A program made the position numbers and the translations under genes. DNA of 64,000 bases from Terrabacter sp. 28 (GTDB lineage: Bacteria > Actinomycetota > Actinomycetes > Actinomycetales > Dermatophilaceae), in NCBI GenBank assembly GCA_000955875.1, contig JYOE01000013.1, positions 145,234-209,233 on the forward strand, read 5' to 3'. Below the pieces are notes generated by a model that made no database searches, had not been told where the DNA came from, and saw nothing but the letters and a program-made list of their open reading frames with translations. Positions 8,584 through 16,741 of the stretch are shown here, piece by piece (the stretch's first letter is position 1; each line of letters opens with the position of its first letter).

Positions 8584-9983
8584 TGCCGGCGGACGCACGC
8601 GACGGGGCCGAGCACCTCGACGTCGACTACGACGACCACGAGCTGCTGGGGCAGGCCGACTGGGTGATCGGCGGCGAGGCCGCGCGCAAGGCCCGACGGC
8701 AGGGCCTGTATGCCGGCTACGTCCTCTTCCTCGGCGCCCTCGTCTACGGGTTCCCCATCGCGCAGACGGTGTTCCGCACGTCCGATGCCGCCCGGCTGGG
8801 GCAGCAGCTGCGCTCCCCCGTCGCGGTGGCCCTGCTCGTCGCGTCGGTGCTCGCGCTCCTCGGGGCGGTCGTCTTCGCGGGGCGGTTCCGCGGCCCGGTG
8901 GTGCCGCCGATGCCGTGGATCGACCTCGTGCTGGGTGCGCCCCTCGACCGCGCCCTGGCACTGCGACGGTGGTGGCGCTACGCCGCCGCCGGCGGGCTCT
9001 TCGTCGGAGCCCTGAGCGGGCTGACCATCGGGGCCGGGCTCGCGTTCGCCGGCGTCGCCGGGCTCGTGACGATGGCGGCGACGACCGTGGCCGGCACGGC
9101 CCTCGGGGTGCTCGCGAGCCGCCTGTGGCTGTGGTCGCAGGTGCGTTCCTGGCCCGGGCCGGACCGCGGCCTCAGCCTGCTCTGGCGGGTTCCCGACGCG
9201 CTGCGCGAGCTGCACGCCGAGTCGCTGCGCGCCCACTCGGCGAACACGTCGACCCTCGCGGGGTCGGCGCTCACCGGCAACCTGCGCACCGCACGACTGG
9301 CCCTCACCCGGCCGGTGCACCACGGGCGTACGGCGAGGCTGCGCGCCGGCCGACCCTTCGGGGTGCTGGTGCGTCGGGACGTGCTCGGGCTGCGCCGCAC
9401 CCCCGGCGCCTTCCTCTCGGGGCTCGGGCTCACCGCCCTCGGCGGCGCCATCGTCACCTGGGCCTTCGTCCAGCCGGCCGCGCCGAGCATCGCCGCGACG
9501 ATCGGTCTCCTGCCCCTCTACCTCGGCTTCGGCGCGTGGGCCGAGGGGCTGCGGCTGCAGGCCGACAACGTCGGTGTCCCCTCCCTGCTCGGCGCCAACG
9601 AGGTCACCGAGGCGGCGGCGCACGCTGTCACGCCGACCGCGCTGACTGCGGTCGTGCTCGGGGTCTGGGCGGGTGTGGCGGCGTTCCTCGGACCGGTGCC
9701 GGCGAGCGCCGGGCTCTCCCTGCTGCTCGTCCTCGTGCTGGTCGTGGCCGGCAACGTCATGGCCGCGTTCCGAGGGTCGCCGACGTTCTCCCTGCAGCCG
9801 CAGATGGTCGTCGCCTGGTACGCCATGCCGGCGCTCGTCGTGGTCGTCATGGGCTCGCTCGTGGCGGTGCTCACCAAGGCCGGCCGCTACTCCTGGCTGG
9901 CCGTCATCAGCTGGGTCGCCTACGGGCTGCTGGCGTGGGCGTTCTCCAGGGTGCGGCGCCTCACCTACCTGCACCGGGCCTGA
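8583..9983 (+). CDS. Multi-spanning membrane protein, probable partner of the ABC ATPase (DUF6297-like)
   Basis: 466 residues with an acidic N-terminus (about 1-35), then roughly ten hydrophobic segments in two clusters (about 40-200 and 270-460) separated by a basic cytoplasmic loop (RLALTRPVHHGRTARLRAG). The start codon shares a base with the ATPase stop, so a transporter of ATPase plus this subunit is the simplest reading. No classical permease signature is visible; the layout resembles actinobacterial proteins filed as DUF6297, an assignment from memory. An alternative is a membrane protein with another role that merely shares the operon. Confidence 0.7.
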   Translation: MPADARDGAEHLDVDYDDHELLGQADWVIGGEAARKARRQGLYAGYVLFLGALVYGFPIAQTVFRTSDAARLGQQLRSPVAVALLVASVLALLGAVVFAGRFRGPVVPPMPWIDLVLGAPLDRALALRRWWRYAAAGGLFVGALSGLTIGAGLAFAGVAGLVTMAATTVAGTALGVLASRLWLWSQVRSWPGPDRGLSLLWRVPDALRELHAESLRAHSANTSTLAGSALTGNLRTARLALTRPVHHGRTARLRAGRPFGVLVRRDVLGLRRTPGAFLSGLGLTALGGAIVTWAFVQPAAPSIAATIGLLPLYLGFGAWAEGLRLQADNVGVPSLLGANEVTEAAAHAVTPTALTAVVLGVWAGVAAFLGPVPASAGLSLLLVLVLVVAGNVMAAFRGSPTFSLQPQMVVAWYAMPALVVVVMGSLVAVLTKAGRYSWLAVISWVAYGLLAWAFSRVRRLTYLHRA

Positions 9984-10031
9984 GCGGCAACGGCTCGCGG
10001 CCGTCCCTCGTGTGTGGTTGGGTTCGGGCCC

Positions 10032-10556
10032 ATGAGCCAGCTGCGCACCCGTGACGTCGTCGAGTCGGACCTGCCTGCCATCCTCTCGATCCGCAACCGG
10101 TCGTTCGGTCCGCTCGGCATCGGCGGCGAGGACTGGTGGCGGCGCGTCTCGGCCGAGACGCTGGGCGGCCGCATGCTCGCGGTGGTCGACGAGTCCGACC
10201 GGGTGCTCGGCGCCGGTCGCATCCGGCCCTTCGAGCAGGCCTGGGGCGGCCGCCACCTGCGCATGGGCGGCCTCGCCGGGGTCTACGTCGAGCCGAGCGC
10301 CCGCGGCGCCGGCGTGGCGACCACACTCACCCGGGCCCTGGTCACGCGCATGGGCGAGCTCGGCGACGTGGTGTCGTGCCTCTTCCCGACGACCGCGACG
10401 CTCTACCGCCGCTCGGGCTACGAGATCGGCGGCACCCAGACGAGGACCACGTATGCCGGCCACCTCCTCCGCGACGTCGGCTCGGCAGGTGCCGGGCGTC
10501 CACCGGCACAGGCGCATCCGTGGTGCGCCCGGCGAAGCCCGACGATGCCGAGCTGA
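10032..10556 (+). CDS. Eis-type GNAT N-acetyltransferase, N-terminal part (frame interrupted)
   Basis: Encodes the first GNAT domain of an Eis-like enhanced intracellular survival protein: substrate entry region, then the acetyl-CoA pyrophosphate loop VEPSARGAGVATTL (about residues 84-97) and the LYRRSGYEIGGT motif (about 127-138). After about residue 155 the reading degenerates (RPPAQAHPWCARRSP) and stops at 10556, while the rest of the family continues in another frame from about 10520. Eis proteins are normally one chain of about 400 residues with two GNAT domains and a C-terminal sterol-carrier-like domain. Either a 1-bp deletion (or sequencing error) split the gene or two overlapping genes are used. 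Confidence 0.7.
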   Translation: MSQLRTRDVVESDLPAILSIRNRSFGPLGIGGEDWWRRVSAETLGGRMLAVVDESDRVLGAGRIRPFEQAWGGRHLRMGGLAGVYVEPSARGAGVATTLTRALVTRMGELGDVVSCLFPTTATLYRRSGYEIGGTQTRTTYAGHLLRDVGSAGAGRPPAQAHPWCARRSPTMPS

Positions 10557-11224
10557 TGGAGGGCCTCACGCGCGAGGCCCAGGTGCGGCACGGCGCCAGC
10601 GGCCCGATGGTCCCGTCCGCGGAGACGTTCCGCGGCATGCTCGAGCGCGACGAGCTCATCAGCTATGTCGCCGACGACGGCTTCGTCGTCTACGAGCTGT
10701 CCGACGGCGCCGTCACCGTCGAGCACCTCGTGGCCGGCTCGGTCGAGTCCGCAGCGGCGCTCTGGGGCATCGTGGGATCGGGGTCGTCCGCGGCCCCGAC
10801 GGTGCACACCTACCTCGACCCGCGTGACCCGGTGACGCTCGCCGTCGGCGGGATGGCGGCGAGCGAGGTGCGCCAGACGCCGTGGATGGGCCGGGTCGTC
10901 GACCTGGCCGCAGCGTTCGGGGCCCGGGGCTTCGCGGCCCACGCCGCGGTCGAGGCCGCGCTCGTCGTCGACGACACCGAGGCTCCGGTCAACTCCGGCG
11001 CGTGGACGCTGTCGGTGGCTGCCCGCCGCGGCACGGCCACGTGCGACGAGGCGGCCGATGCCTCCGCGCTGCGGGTCGGCGCCCGGGGACTCTCGGCACT
11101 GTGGTGCGGGTGGTCGGTGTCGCGCCTGCGCCAGGCCGGCCTGGCCTCGGGCGGCTCCCCGGACGGTGACGCCGCCCTCGACGCCGTCTTCGCCTCGACG
11201 CCCTACATCACCGAGTACTTCTGA
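10520..11224 (+). CDS. Eis-type acetyltransferase, second GNAT plus SCP2-like C-terminal part
   Basis: The frame is -1 relative to the preceding part. The upstream reading in this frame (STGTGASVVRPAKPDDAEL) flows naturally into a second GNAT domain, so the chain was probably continuous with the N-terminal half. The GTG at 10520 is the most plausible internal start if translated alone, but its ribosome-binding site is weak. The C-terminal region, from about DPVTLAVGG onward, has the alpha/beta pattern of the SCP2-like domain, ending in TPYITEYF. In studied Eis proteins the C-terminal Phe carboxylate acts in catalysis, so the preserved end argues that the broken gene is a recent change or a sequence error. 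Confidence 0.7.
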   Translation: MVRPAKPDDAELMEGLTREAQVRHGASGPMVPSAETFRGMLERDELISYVADDGFVVYELSDGAVTVEHLVAGSVESAAALWGIVGSGSSAAPTVHTYLDPRDPVTLAVGGMAASEVRQTPWMGRVVDLAAAFGARGFAAHAAVEAALVVDDTEAPVNSGAWTLSVAARRGTATCDEAADASALRVGARGLSALWCGWSVSRLRQAGLASGGSPDGDAALDAVFASTPYITEYF

Positions 11225-11239
11225 CCCCACCCCACCATC

Positions 11240-11285
11240 GAAAAAGCATCCGTCCCCCGGCGAAGGCGGACGGATCGCTTTCTCG
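11240..11285. terminator. Bidirectional terminator
   Basis: Stem ATCCGTCC (11248-11255) pairs with GGACGGAT (11268-11275), flanked by an A-tract on the left and a T-rich run on the right. It serves the two converging genes (Eis-like and MFS). Confidence 0.75.
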
Positions 11286-11295
11286 ATCGGGCGGG

Positions 11296-12534
11296 TCAGG
11301 CGGGGCGGGTCGTCTTCTCGGGCGTAGCCGCGGCCGGCTCGGGCTCGCGGACGGCCGGCAGGGCCAGCAGGGCGATGACGGCCATCGCCCCCACGACGAG
11401 CAGCGAGCGCAGCACCCCGACGTGGTCGCCGAGGAAGCCGAGCAGGGGTGGTCCGGCGAGGAACGCGGTGTAGCCGATCGTCGAGACGACGCTCATGCGA
11501 GCGGCGGCGCGTGCCGGGTCGTCCGCGGCCGCGCTCATGCCGACCGGGAAGCCGAGGCTCGCGCCGACGCCCCAGACGGCCGCACCGACGAAGGCCAGCA
11601 CCGGGCCGCCGAAGACGACGAGCACGCAGCCGACGACGGCCGAGACGAAGAGGACCCGCAGCACGGGGATGCGGCCGCGTTGGTCGAGCAGCCGGGTGCC
11701 GAGCAGGCGACCGGCGGTCATGGCGGTGAGGAACACCGCGAAGCCGACGACGCCGAGCCAGCGCTCGAGGCCGTAGCCGTCGGACAGCGCGACGGCCACC
11801 CAGTCGTTGGCGGTGCCCTCGGTGAAGGCCGCCGCGAGCACGACGACGCCGATGAGCAGCGTGCGCGGCTCGCGCCAGGCGGCGCCGATGCCGGCCTTCT
11901 GCTTGACCTCGCTGCCCTCCTCGTCGACCTCGACCGAGCGGGGCAGGAACGCCTTGAGGAACCACGGCGTGACGAGCAGGAGCATCACGACGACCCCGAC
12001 CAGATGAGCAGCGATCGACACCTGCAGCGCCGACAGCCCGGCTCCGACGAGGGCGCTGACGACGGTGCCGCCGCTGAAAGCCGCGTGGAAGTGCGGCATG
12101 ATCGCGCGACCGAAGAGCCGCTCGACGGAGGCACCCTCGAGGTTCATGCCGACGTCGAACACACCCGTGCCGATGCCGACGAGGAAGAGCCCGGCCATGA
12201 CGACGCCGCGGTTCTGCAGCTCGGTGACGCCGATGCCCACGGCGACGAGGCCGGCGCCCTGGGTCAGGGCCGCCCCGAGCAGCGTGCGAGCCGCGCCGAG
12301 GTGGTGCACGATCCAGCCGGAGAGAGGCAGTCCGAGCACCGAGCCGAGCGATGCCGCGAGCAGGGTGACACCGAGCTCTCCGGCGGACAGCGCCAGCTCG
12401 TGCTTGAGGTCGGGCACGCGGGACGCGAAGGCCGCGAAGGCGGCGCCGTTGATGGCGAACGCCGTGAAGACGGCAGTGCGCGCGGTCCGGGCGGTGCGGA
12501 CGGTGGTGGCCGGCGGGGCGCTGGCGGCGGACAT
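11296..12534 (-). CDS. Major facilitator superfamily transporter
   Basis: 412 residues with twelve hydrophobic segments and the central charged loop (about 195-215: RSVEVDEEGSEVKQKAG) typical of MFS proteins. SRVPDLKHELALSAGELGVTLLAASLGSVLGLPLSGWIV in pieces near residues 43-82 matches the YbjJ-like branch, whose substrates are largely unknown. Motif A-like segments (AGRLLGTRLLDQRGR, about 280-295) are present. Transcribed away from a LacI-type regulator, with a duplicated operator in the shared gap, so it is most likely that regulator's target. A sugar or sugar-derived compound is a guess from the regulator family only. Confidence 0.85.
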   Translation of the reverse strand: MSAASAPPATTVRTARTARTAVFTAFAINGAAFAAFASRVPDLKHELALSAGELGVTLLAASLGSVLGLPLSGWIVHHLGAARTLLGAALTQGAGLVAVGIGVTELQNRGVVMAGLFLVGIGTGVFDVGMNLEGASVERLFGRAIMPHFHAAFSGGTVVSALVGAGLSALQVSIAAHLVGVVVMLLLVTPWFLKAFLPRSVEVDEEGSEVKQKAGIGAAWREPRTLLIGVVVLAAAFTEGTANDWVAVALSDGYGLERWLGVVGFAVFLTAMTAGRLLGTRLLDQRGRIPVLRVLFVSAVVGCVLVVFGGPVLAFVGAAVWGVGASLGFPVGMSAAADDPARAAARMSVVSTIGYTAFLAGPPLLGFLGDHVGVLRSLLVVGAMAVIALLALPAVREPEPAAATPEKTTRPA

Positions 12535-12567
12535 GCGACAAGCCTCTCAGGTACGGTCTGCACGACT

Positions 12568-12597
12568 CTCGAATCGTTTCGACTCGAATCGTTTCGA
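12568..12597. promoter_or_regulatory. Tandem LacI-type operators
   Basis: Two perfect back-to-back copies of the 15-mer CTCGAATCGTTTCGA (12568-12582 and 12583-12597). Each contains the inverted repeat TCGAA-N4-TTCGA. The second copy abuts the -10 element of the lacI-type gene, so binding should block it (autoregulation) and the divergent MFS gene. Confidence 0.75.
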
Positions 12598-12603
12598 TAG
12601 CAT
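12598..12603 (+). promoter_or_regulatory. -10 element for leaderless lacI-type gene
   Basis: TAGCAT (TANNNT) six bases before ATG 12610, directly adjoining the tandem operator. No Shine-Dalgarno sequence is visible. Confidence 0.5.
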
Positions 12604-12609
12604 GCCCCC

Positions 12610-13683
12610 ATGGTCGCCGCAGGTCAAGCCCGCCCCACGCTCCGCGACGTCGCCGAGCGGTCCGGCGTCTCGGTGTCGACGGCCTCGCTCGTGTTCAGCG
12701 GCAAGGGGCCCGTCGCCGTGGCCACCGCCGAGCGCGTCCGGGCCGCCGCGGCCGAGCTCGGCTTCACCGGTCCGAACCCCCTCGGCTCCTCGCTGCGACA
12801 GGGCCGGGCCGGCGCCGTCGCCGTGCTCGTCGAGGGCCGCCTCCAGCAGGCGTTCCGCGACCCGTTCGCGGTCGCCGTGCTCGACGGCCTCGCCGAGGAG
12901 CTCGAGCGGGTGCCGACCGGCATGCTGCTGCTCGCCCAGCCGAGCGGCGACCCGGCATCCGTCGTCCCCCAGCTCGCCGGACTGGCCCTCGACGCCCTCG
13001 TGTTCTCGCTCTGCGGTCCCGGCGAGCAGCCCGCCGTCGAGCACCTCGCAGCACGCGGCATACCGATGTTCAGCACCGGCGTGCCCGCCGACCGCCGGAT
13101 CACCCAGGTGCGCATCGACGAGCGCGGCTCGTTCGCCGAGGTGTCGCGGCACGTCCGGGCGCTGGGGCACCGGCGGGTCGCGTCGGTGGCCATGCCGCTG
13201 GCCGGCACCGGCGAGCCCGGCCCGGTCCGCGAGGAGCTCGCGGTCGAGAAGGACGCCGGCATCCCGTCGATCGGACGCCTGCTCGGCTTCAGGGACGTGT
13301 TCGGGCCGGACGCCACCGTCGTCCAGACGAGCGACGGCTCCTCGGTCGAAGGCGGCATCGTCGCCGGCCGGGCCCTGCTCGACGTGCCCGAGTCGCGCCG
13401 GCCCACGGCGATCGTCGCCCAGTCCGACGTCATCGCGGCGGGAGTCATCATCGCCGCGGAGGAGCTGGGTCTCCGCGTCCCCGAAGACCTCAGCGTGACC
13501 GGCTTCGACGGCGTCGACCTGCCGTGGCTGCCGCACCGCATCACCACGGTGGACCAGCGGGGCCGCGAGCGGGGCCGGATGATCGGCCGGCTCGTGCGCC
13601 GCCGCCTCGACGGCGCGCGACCGCGCAGCGCCACCGCTCCCGTCTCGCTGCGTGAAGGCACGACGACGGGCCCTCCCCCCTGA
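12610..13683 (+). CDS. LacI-family transcriptional regulator
   Basis: 357 residues. The N-terminal helix-turn-helix, with LRDVAERSGVSVSTASLVFSG in pieces at about 11-31 and the hinge helix ANPLG-like segment (GPNPLGSSLR) near 56-65, binds DNA. The rest is a periplasmic-binding-protein-like effector domain with the usual C-terminal block RVPEDLSVTGFDGVDLPWLPHRITTVDQ in pieces near 295-320. Effector unknown. It probably represses itself and the divergent MFS gene through the 15-bp tandem operators. The codon for Ile in ARGIPMF is ATA, kept by a dispersed octamer copy at 13056. Confidence 0.9.
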   Translation: MVAAGQARPTLRDVAERSGVSVSTASLVFSGKGPVAVATAERVRAAAAELGFTGPNPLGSSLRQGRAGAVAVLVEGRLQQAFRDPFAVAVLDGLAEELERVPTGMLLLAQPSGDPASVVPQLAGLALDALVFSLCGPGEQPAVEHLAARGIPMFSTGVPADRRITQVRIDERGSFAEVSRHVRALGHRRVASVAMPLAGTGEPGPVREELAVEKDAGIPSIGRLLGFRDVFGPDATVVQTSDGSSVEGGIVAGRALLDVPESRRPTAIVAQSDVIAAGVIIAAEELGLRVPEDLSVTGFDGVDLPWLPHRITTVDQRGRERGRMIGRLVRRRLDGARPRSATAPVSLREGTTTGPPP

Positions 13684-13700
13684 CGAGGGTGACCCCCGGG

Positions 13701-13795
13701 AAAAGGGACACCCCGCGTACCTGGAAGAGCTCTCCTACCCTTGCTGCATTCCTGCCCTGGGGGAGTTCGGAGAGGTACCACCACGCGGGGTGCCG
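13701..13795 (-). ncRNA. ffs: Signal recognition particle RNA (small bacterial type)
   Basis: The minus strand reads the diagnostic apical loop GGCAGGAATGCAGCAAGGG (from 13756 down to 13738), flanked by long complementary arms: the 5' end CACCCCGCGTGG pairs with the 3' segment ending CGCGGGGTG. A U-run follows at 13704-13701. Ends are approximate to a few bases. SRP RNA with Ffh targets membrane and secreted proteins to the translocon. An octamer copy lies at 13805 in its promoter region. Confidence 0.9.
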
Positions 13796-13918
13796 ACAGC
13801 GAGTGTATGCCGCCGCCTTCGTCAGCCGGAAATCCGGCCCCTGCTCGGGCCGAGGACCTTGGCCTCTGGCGCCGTCCCGAGGACGTCGGCGAGCGTGGAG
13901 GCACCGAAGGAGGTCGTC

Positions 13919-14452
13919 ATGTCGACCGTCGAGCACCGCCCCGAGCCCCGCAACGAGCCCCGCAACGAGCCCGGCAACAAGCCCCGCAACGAGCCACTCA
14001 GCCCGGACCCGCCCTCGCCTCCCCGACAGCGTCGGGAGCGCCGAGCCGCGATCGGGCTGGGGGTCGCCGGCCTCGTCGTGGCGGCCGTCGCCCTCGTGGT
14101 GCCGGACTCCACCGCGGCCGAGGTGTGCTGGACGGCCGGCTTCGCGCTCCTCTTCCTGGCCCTGGTCATGGTGGTCGTCCGCGTCGTCCACGCCCGGGGA
14201 GAACGGCTCAGCGTGCTGCCCAGCAGCGTTGCCGGCTGGGCGGCGCTGGCCTGCGTCGTCGTCGGCGTCGCGCTGATCCCCACGCCCGTCGGCGAGGTCA
14301 GCCTCCTGCTCGGCGTGGCGGCCGCGGCCCTCGGAGTCGGGGCCGTCACGGTGCGCCGTGAGCGCGCGCTGCCGGTCATCATGCTCCCGCTGTTCGCCGG
14401 CAGCTTCGTGCTGGCGTTCCTGCTGGGCGAGCTGCTCCTCGGCCACGAGTGA
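13919..14452 (+). CDS. Small integral membrane protein with EPRN repeats, unknown function
   Basis: 177 residues. The N-terminal 30 residues contain a degenerate tetrapeptide repeat (EPRNEPRNEPGNKPRNEP), encoded by a 12-bp DNA repeat at about 13951-13995. Four hydrophobic helices follow (about 43-62, 66-87, 101-122, and 147-170), with a basic loop RRERRA before the first. No family recognised. GAAGGAGG at 13906-13913 fixes the ATG at 13919; the frame is open further upstream but overlaps ffs antisense. A strong hairpin at 14490 ends the transcript. Confidence 0.65.
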   Translation: MSTVEHRPEPRNEPRNEPGNKPRNEPLSPDPPSPPRQRRERRAAIGLGVAGLVVAAVALVVPDSTAAEVCWTAGFALLFLALVMVVVRVVHARGERLSVLPSSVAGWAALACVVVGVALIPTPVGEVSLLLGVAAAALGVGAVTVRRERALPVIMLPLFAGSFVLAFLLGELLLGHE

Positions 14453-14489
14453 CCGAGGCCCCTCCCCGGACCGAGAGCCTTCGCCAACG

Positions 14490-14526
14490 CAACAGCCCCG
14501 CCGCGCGGGGCGCGGCGGGGCTGTTG
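14490..14526. terminator. Strong bidirectional terminator
   Basis: A perfect 16-bp stem, CAACAGCCCCGCCGCG with its complement, around a five-base loop. It lies between the membrane-protein gene (plus) and the tRNA-Ser gene (minus) and can end both. Confidence 0.85.
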
Positions 14527-14532
14527 CTTTGG

Positions 14533-14617
14533 CGGAGGATGGGGGATTTGAACCCCCGAGGGTTTTATCCCAACACGATTTCCAATCGTGCGCACTAGGC
14601 CACTATGCGAATCCTCC
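14533..14617 (-). tRNA. tRNA-Ser(GGA)
   Basis: 85 nt. The acceptor GGAGGAT pairs with ATCCTCC, the discriminator is G, the T-loop is GTTCAAATC, and the long variable arm is typical of class II serine tRNAs. The anticodon loop TTGGAAA is closed by CGAT/ATCG. CCA is not encoded. Confidence 0.95.
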
Positions 14618-14697
14618 GTCGCGCAGGTTACCGGAGGCTGACCCCGCACAAGAAATCGGCGTCGCCGACGACGTCGGGCAGGAGCAGAATCACGGCC

Positions 14698-15618
14698 ATG
14701 CCCCCTCGCGAACGGGTCCCCGTCGACACCGACGTCCGATGGATCCACGGCGCCCCGTCCCCGCGGCGCCGCCACGACCCGCCGCTGCAGGTCCACGAGC
14801 TCTCACCCGGCACGTGCCTCATCCGCCAGAGCAAGGACCTCACCTTCGAGGCACCGTTCATCCTCCTGCTCCTCGGGACCGAGCGGGCGCTGCTGCTCGA
14901 CACCGGTGCCGTGGACGGCACCGAGCTGCGGCGCACGGTCGACCGGCTCATCGAGGGCCACGCGCCCGCCGGAGCCCGCGACACGGCATACGGCCTCGTC
15001 GTCGCCCACACCCACGGGCACGGCGACCACGTCGCGGGCGACGCGGCGTTCGCCGACCGGCCCCGCACGACCGTCGTCGGGCACGACGTCGCAGCCGTGC
15101 GCGCCCACTTCGGCTTCACCGACTGGCCGGCGGAGGTGGTCACGTTCGACCTGGGCGACCGGGTGCTCGAGGTGTTCGGCATCCCCGGCCACCACGCGGC
15201 CTCGATCGCCGTCCTCGACCCGACGACCGGCCTGCTGCACACCGGCGACACCGTCTACCCGGGGCGCATCTACGTCGAGGACCCCGACGCCCTCCTCGAC
15301 ACCCTCGACCGCCTCGTCGCCTTCGCCCGCGATCGGGAGGTCACGCACGTGCTCGGCTGCCACGTCGAGATGACCGGCCGGCCGGGGCGTGACTACGCCC
15401 TCGGCTCCCGCTACCAGCCCGACGAACCGCCGCCCTTGATGACCGTCGCCCAGCTGGCGGCCGTCCGCGACGCCTTCCGGACCGTCGCCCACCGCCCGGG
15501 CATCCACCGGTTCGACGACGTCGTGTTCTGCATCGGGGAAGGTCCTCGGGTCGTCGTGCCGCTCCAGGCGCGCGCCCTGCTCGAGCGGGCGCGCTGGCTG
15601 CTGGGCCGGTCCCGTTGA
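14698..15618 (+). CDS. Metallo-beta-lactamase-fold hydrolase
   Basis: 306 residues from ATG 14698. The zinc-binding motif HTHGHGDH is at 104-111, preceded by LLLDTGA (66-72), the usual strand before the active site. Further ligands fit IPGHHAAS (about 165-172), LHTGDTVYPG (about 182-191), and a late histidine in GCHVEM. The arrangement is of the glyoxalase II/hydroxyacylglutathione hydrolase-like branch, but the substrate is unknown. CAGAAT seven bases before the ATG could be a -10 element for a leaderless message; AGGAG lies too far (about 14 bases) to be a good ribosome-binding site. Confidence 0.8.
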   Translation: MPPRERVPVDTDVRWIHGAPSPRRRHDPPLQVHELSPGTCLIRQSKDLTFEAPFILLLLGTERALLLDTGAVDGTELRRTVDRLIEGHAPAGARDTAYGLVVAHTHGHGDHVAGDAAFADRPRTTVVGHDVAAVRAHFGFTDWPAEVVTFDLGDRVLEVFGIPGHHAASIAVLDPTTGLLHTGDTVYPGRIYVEDPDALLDTLDRLVAFARDREVTHVLGCHVEMTGRPGRDYALGSRYQPDEPPPLMTVAQLAAVRDAFRTVAHRPGIHRFDDVVFCIGEGPRVVVPLQARALLERARWLLGRSR

Positions 15619-15661
15619 GACCGGATTGCCCCGCGCGCCCCGCGGCTGAAAGCATCGGCCG

Positions 15662-16681
15662 ATGACCGCCGTCACCGCCCTCTCGGGGCTGCACCGCCGC
15701 AACCTGCTCAAGGAGATCGACCTCACCGCCGACGAGTTCCGGGCACTGCTCGACCTCGCCGCCGAGCTGAAGGCAGCCAAGCGCGAGGGTCGCGAGCAGC
15801 GACGACTGGCCGGCAAGAACATCGCGCTCGTCTTCGAGAAGACCTCGACGCGCACCCGCTGCGCCTTCGAGGTGGCCGCCGCCGACCAGGGCGCCAGCAC
15901 CACCTACCTCGACCCGAGCGGCTCGCAGATCGGCCACAAGGAGTCCGCCAAGGACACCGCCCGCGTGCTGGGGCGCTTCTACGACGGCATCCAGTACCGC
16001 GGCGCGGGCCACGACGTCGTCGAGACGCTCGGCGCCTTCGCCGGCGTCCCCGTCTGGAACGGCCTCACCGACGACTGGCACCCCACGCAGTCGCTCTGCG
16101 ACGCCCTGACGATGCGCGAGCACGCGGGCAAGCCCGACGACCAGATCGCCTACGCGTACGTCGGCGACGCGCGCTTCAACATGGGCAACTCCCTCCTCGT
16201 CACGGGCGCGATCCTCGGCATGGACGTGCGCATCGTCGCGCCCCGGTCGCTGTGGCCCTCCGACGCCGTGGTCGCCATCGCGAGGAGGTATGCCGCCGAG
16301 TCGGGTGCGCGGGTCACCCTCACCGAGGACGTGGCCGAGGGCGTACGCGGCGTCGACTTCGTGCACACCGACGTGTGGGTGTCGATGGGCGAGGCCAAGG
16401 AGGTCTGGGCCGAGCGCATCGGGACGCTCACCCCATACCAGGTGAACGCGGAAATGCTTGCGGCGACAGGGAACCCGCGGGTGAAGTTCATGCACTGCCT
16501 GCCCGCCTTCCACGACCTCGAGACGAAGGTCGGGCAGGACGTGCACGAGCAGTTCGGCCTCAAGGAGCTCGAGGTGACCGACGACGTGTTCGAGTCCGAC
16601 GCCTCGGTCGTCTTCGACCAGGCCGAGAACCGCATGCACACCATCAAGGCCCTCATGGTGGCGACCATGACCCTGCTCTGA
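15662..16681 (+). CDS. argF: Ornithine carbamoyltransferase
   Basis: 339 residues. Combines ornithine with carbamoyl phosphate to give citrulline (or the reverse when catabolic). The carbamoyl-phosphate motif STRTR is at 62-66, HPTQ at 140-143, and the ornithine loop HCLPAFHD at 278-285. The length and the segment [21 protein letters not shown] (in two pieces) match the E. coli ArgF/ArcB branch rather than the shorter (about 310 residue) enzymes encoded in actinobacterial arg clusters. There are no other arginine or arginine-deiminase genes nearby. A catabolic role (arcB) or a second anabolic copy are both possible. Confidence 0.92.
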   Translation: MTAVTALSGLHRRNLLKEIDLTADEFRALLDLAAELKAAKREGREQRRLAGKNIALVFEKTSTRTRCAFEVAAADQGASTTYLDPSGSQIGHKESAKDTARVLGRFYDGIQYRGAGHDVVETLGAFAGVPVWNGLTDDWHPTQSLCDALTMREHAGKPDDQIAYAYVGDARFNMGNSLLVTGAILGMDVRIVAPRSLWPSDAVVAIARRYAAESGARVTLTEDVAEGVRGVDFVHTDVWVSMGEAKEVWAERIGTLTPYQVNAEMLAATGNPRVKFMHCLPAFHDLETKVGQDVHEQFGLKELEVTDDVFESDASVVFDQAENRMHTIKALMVATMTLL

Positions 16682-16741
16682 CGGAAGGCGTTCACCCGGC
16701 CACCCCCTCCCCGTTCACCCGCGTGCGGCAGAACTGGGTGC

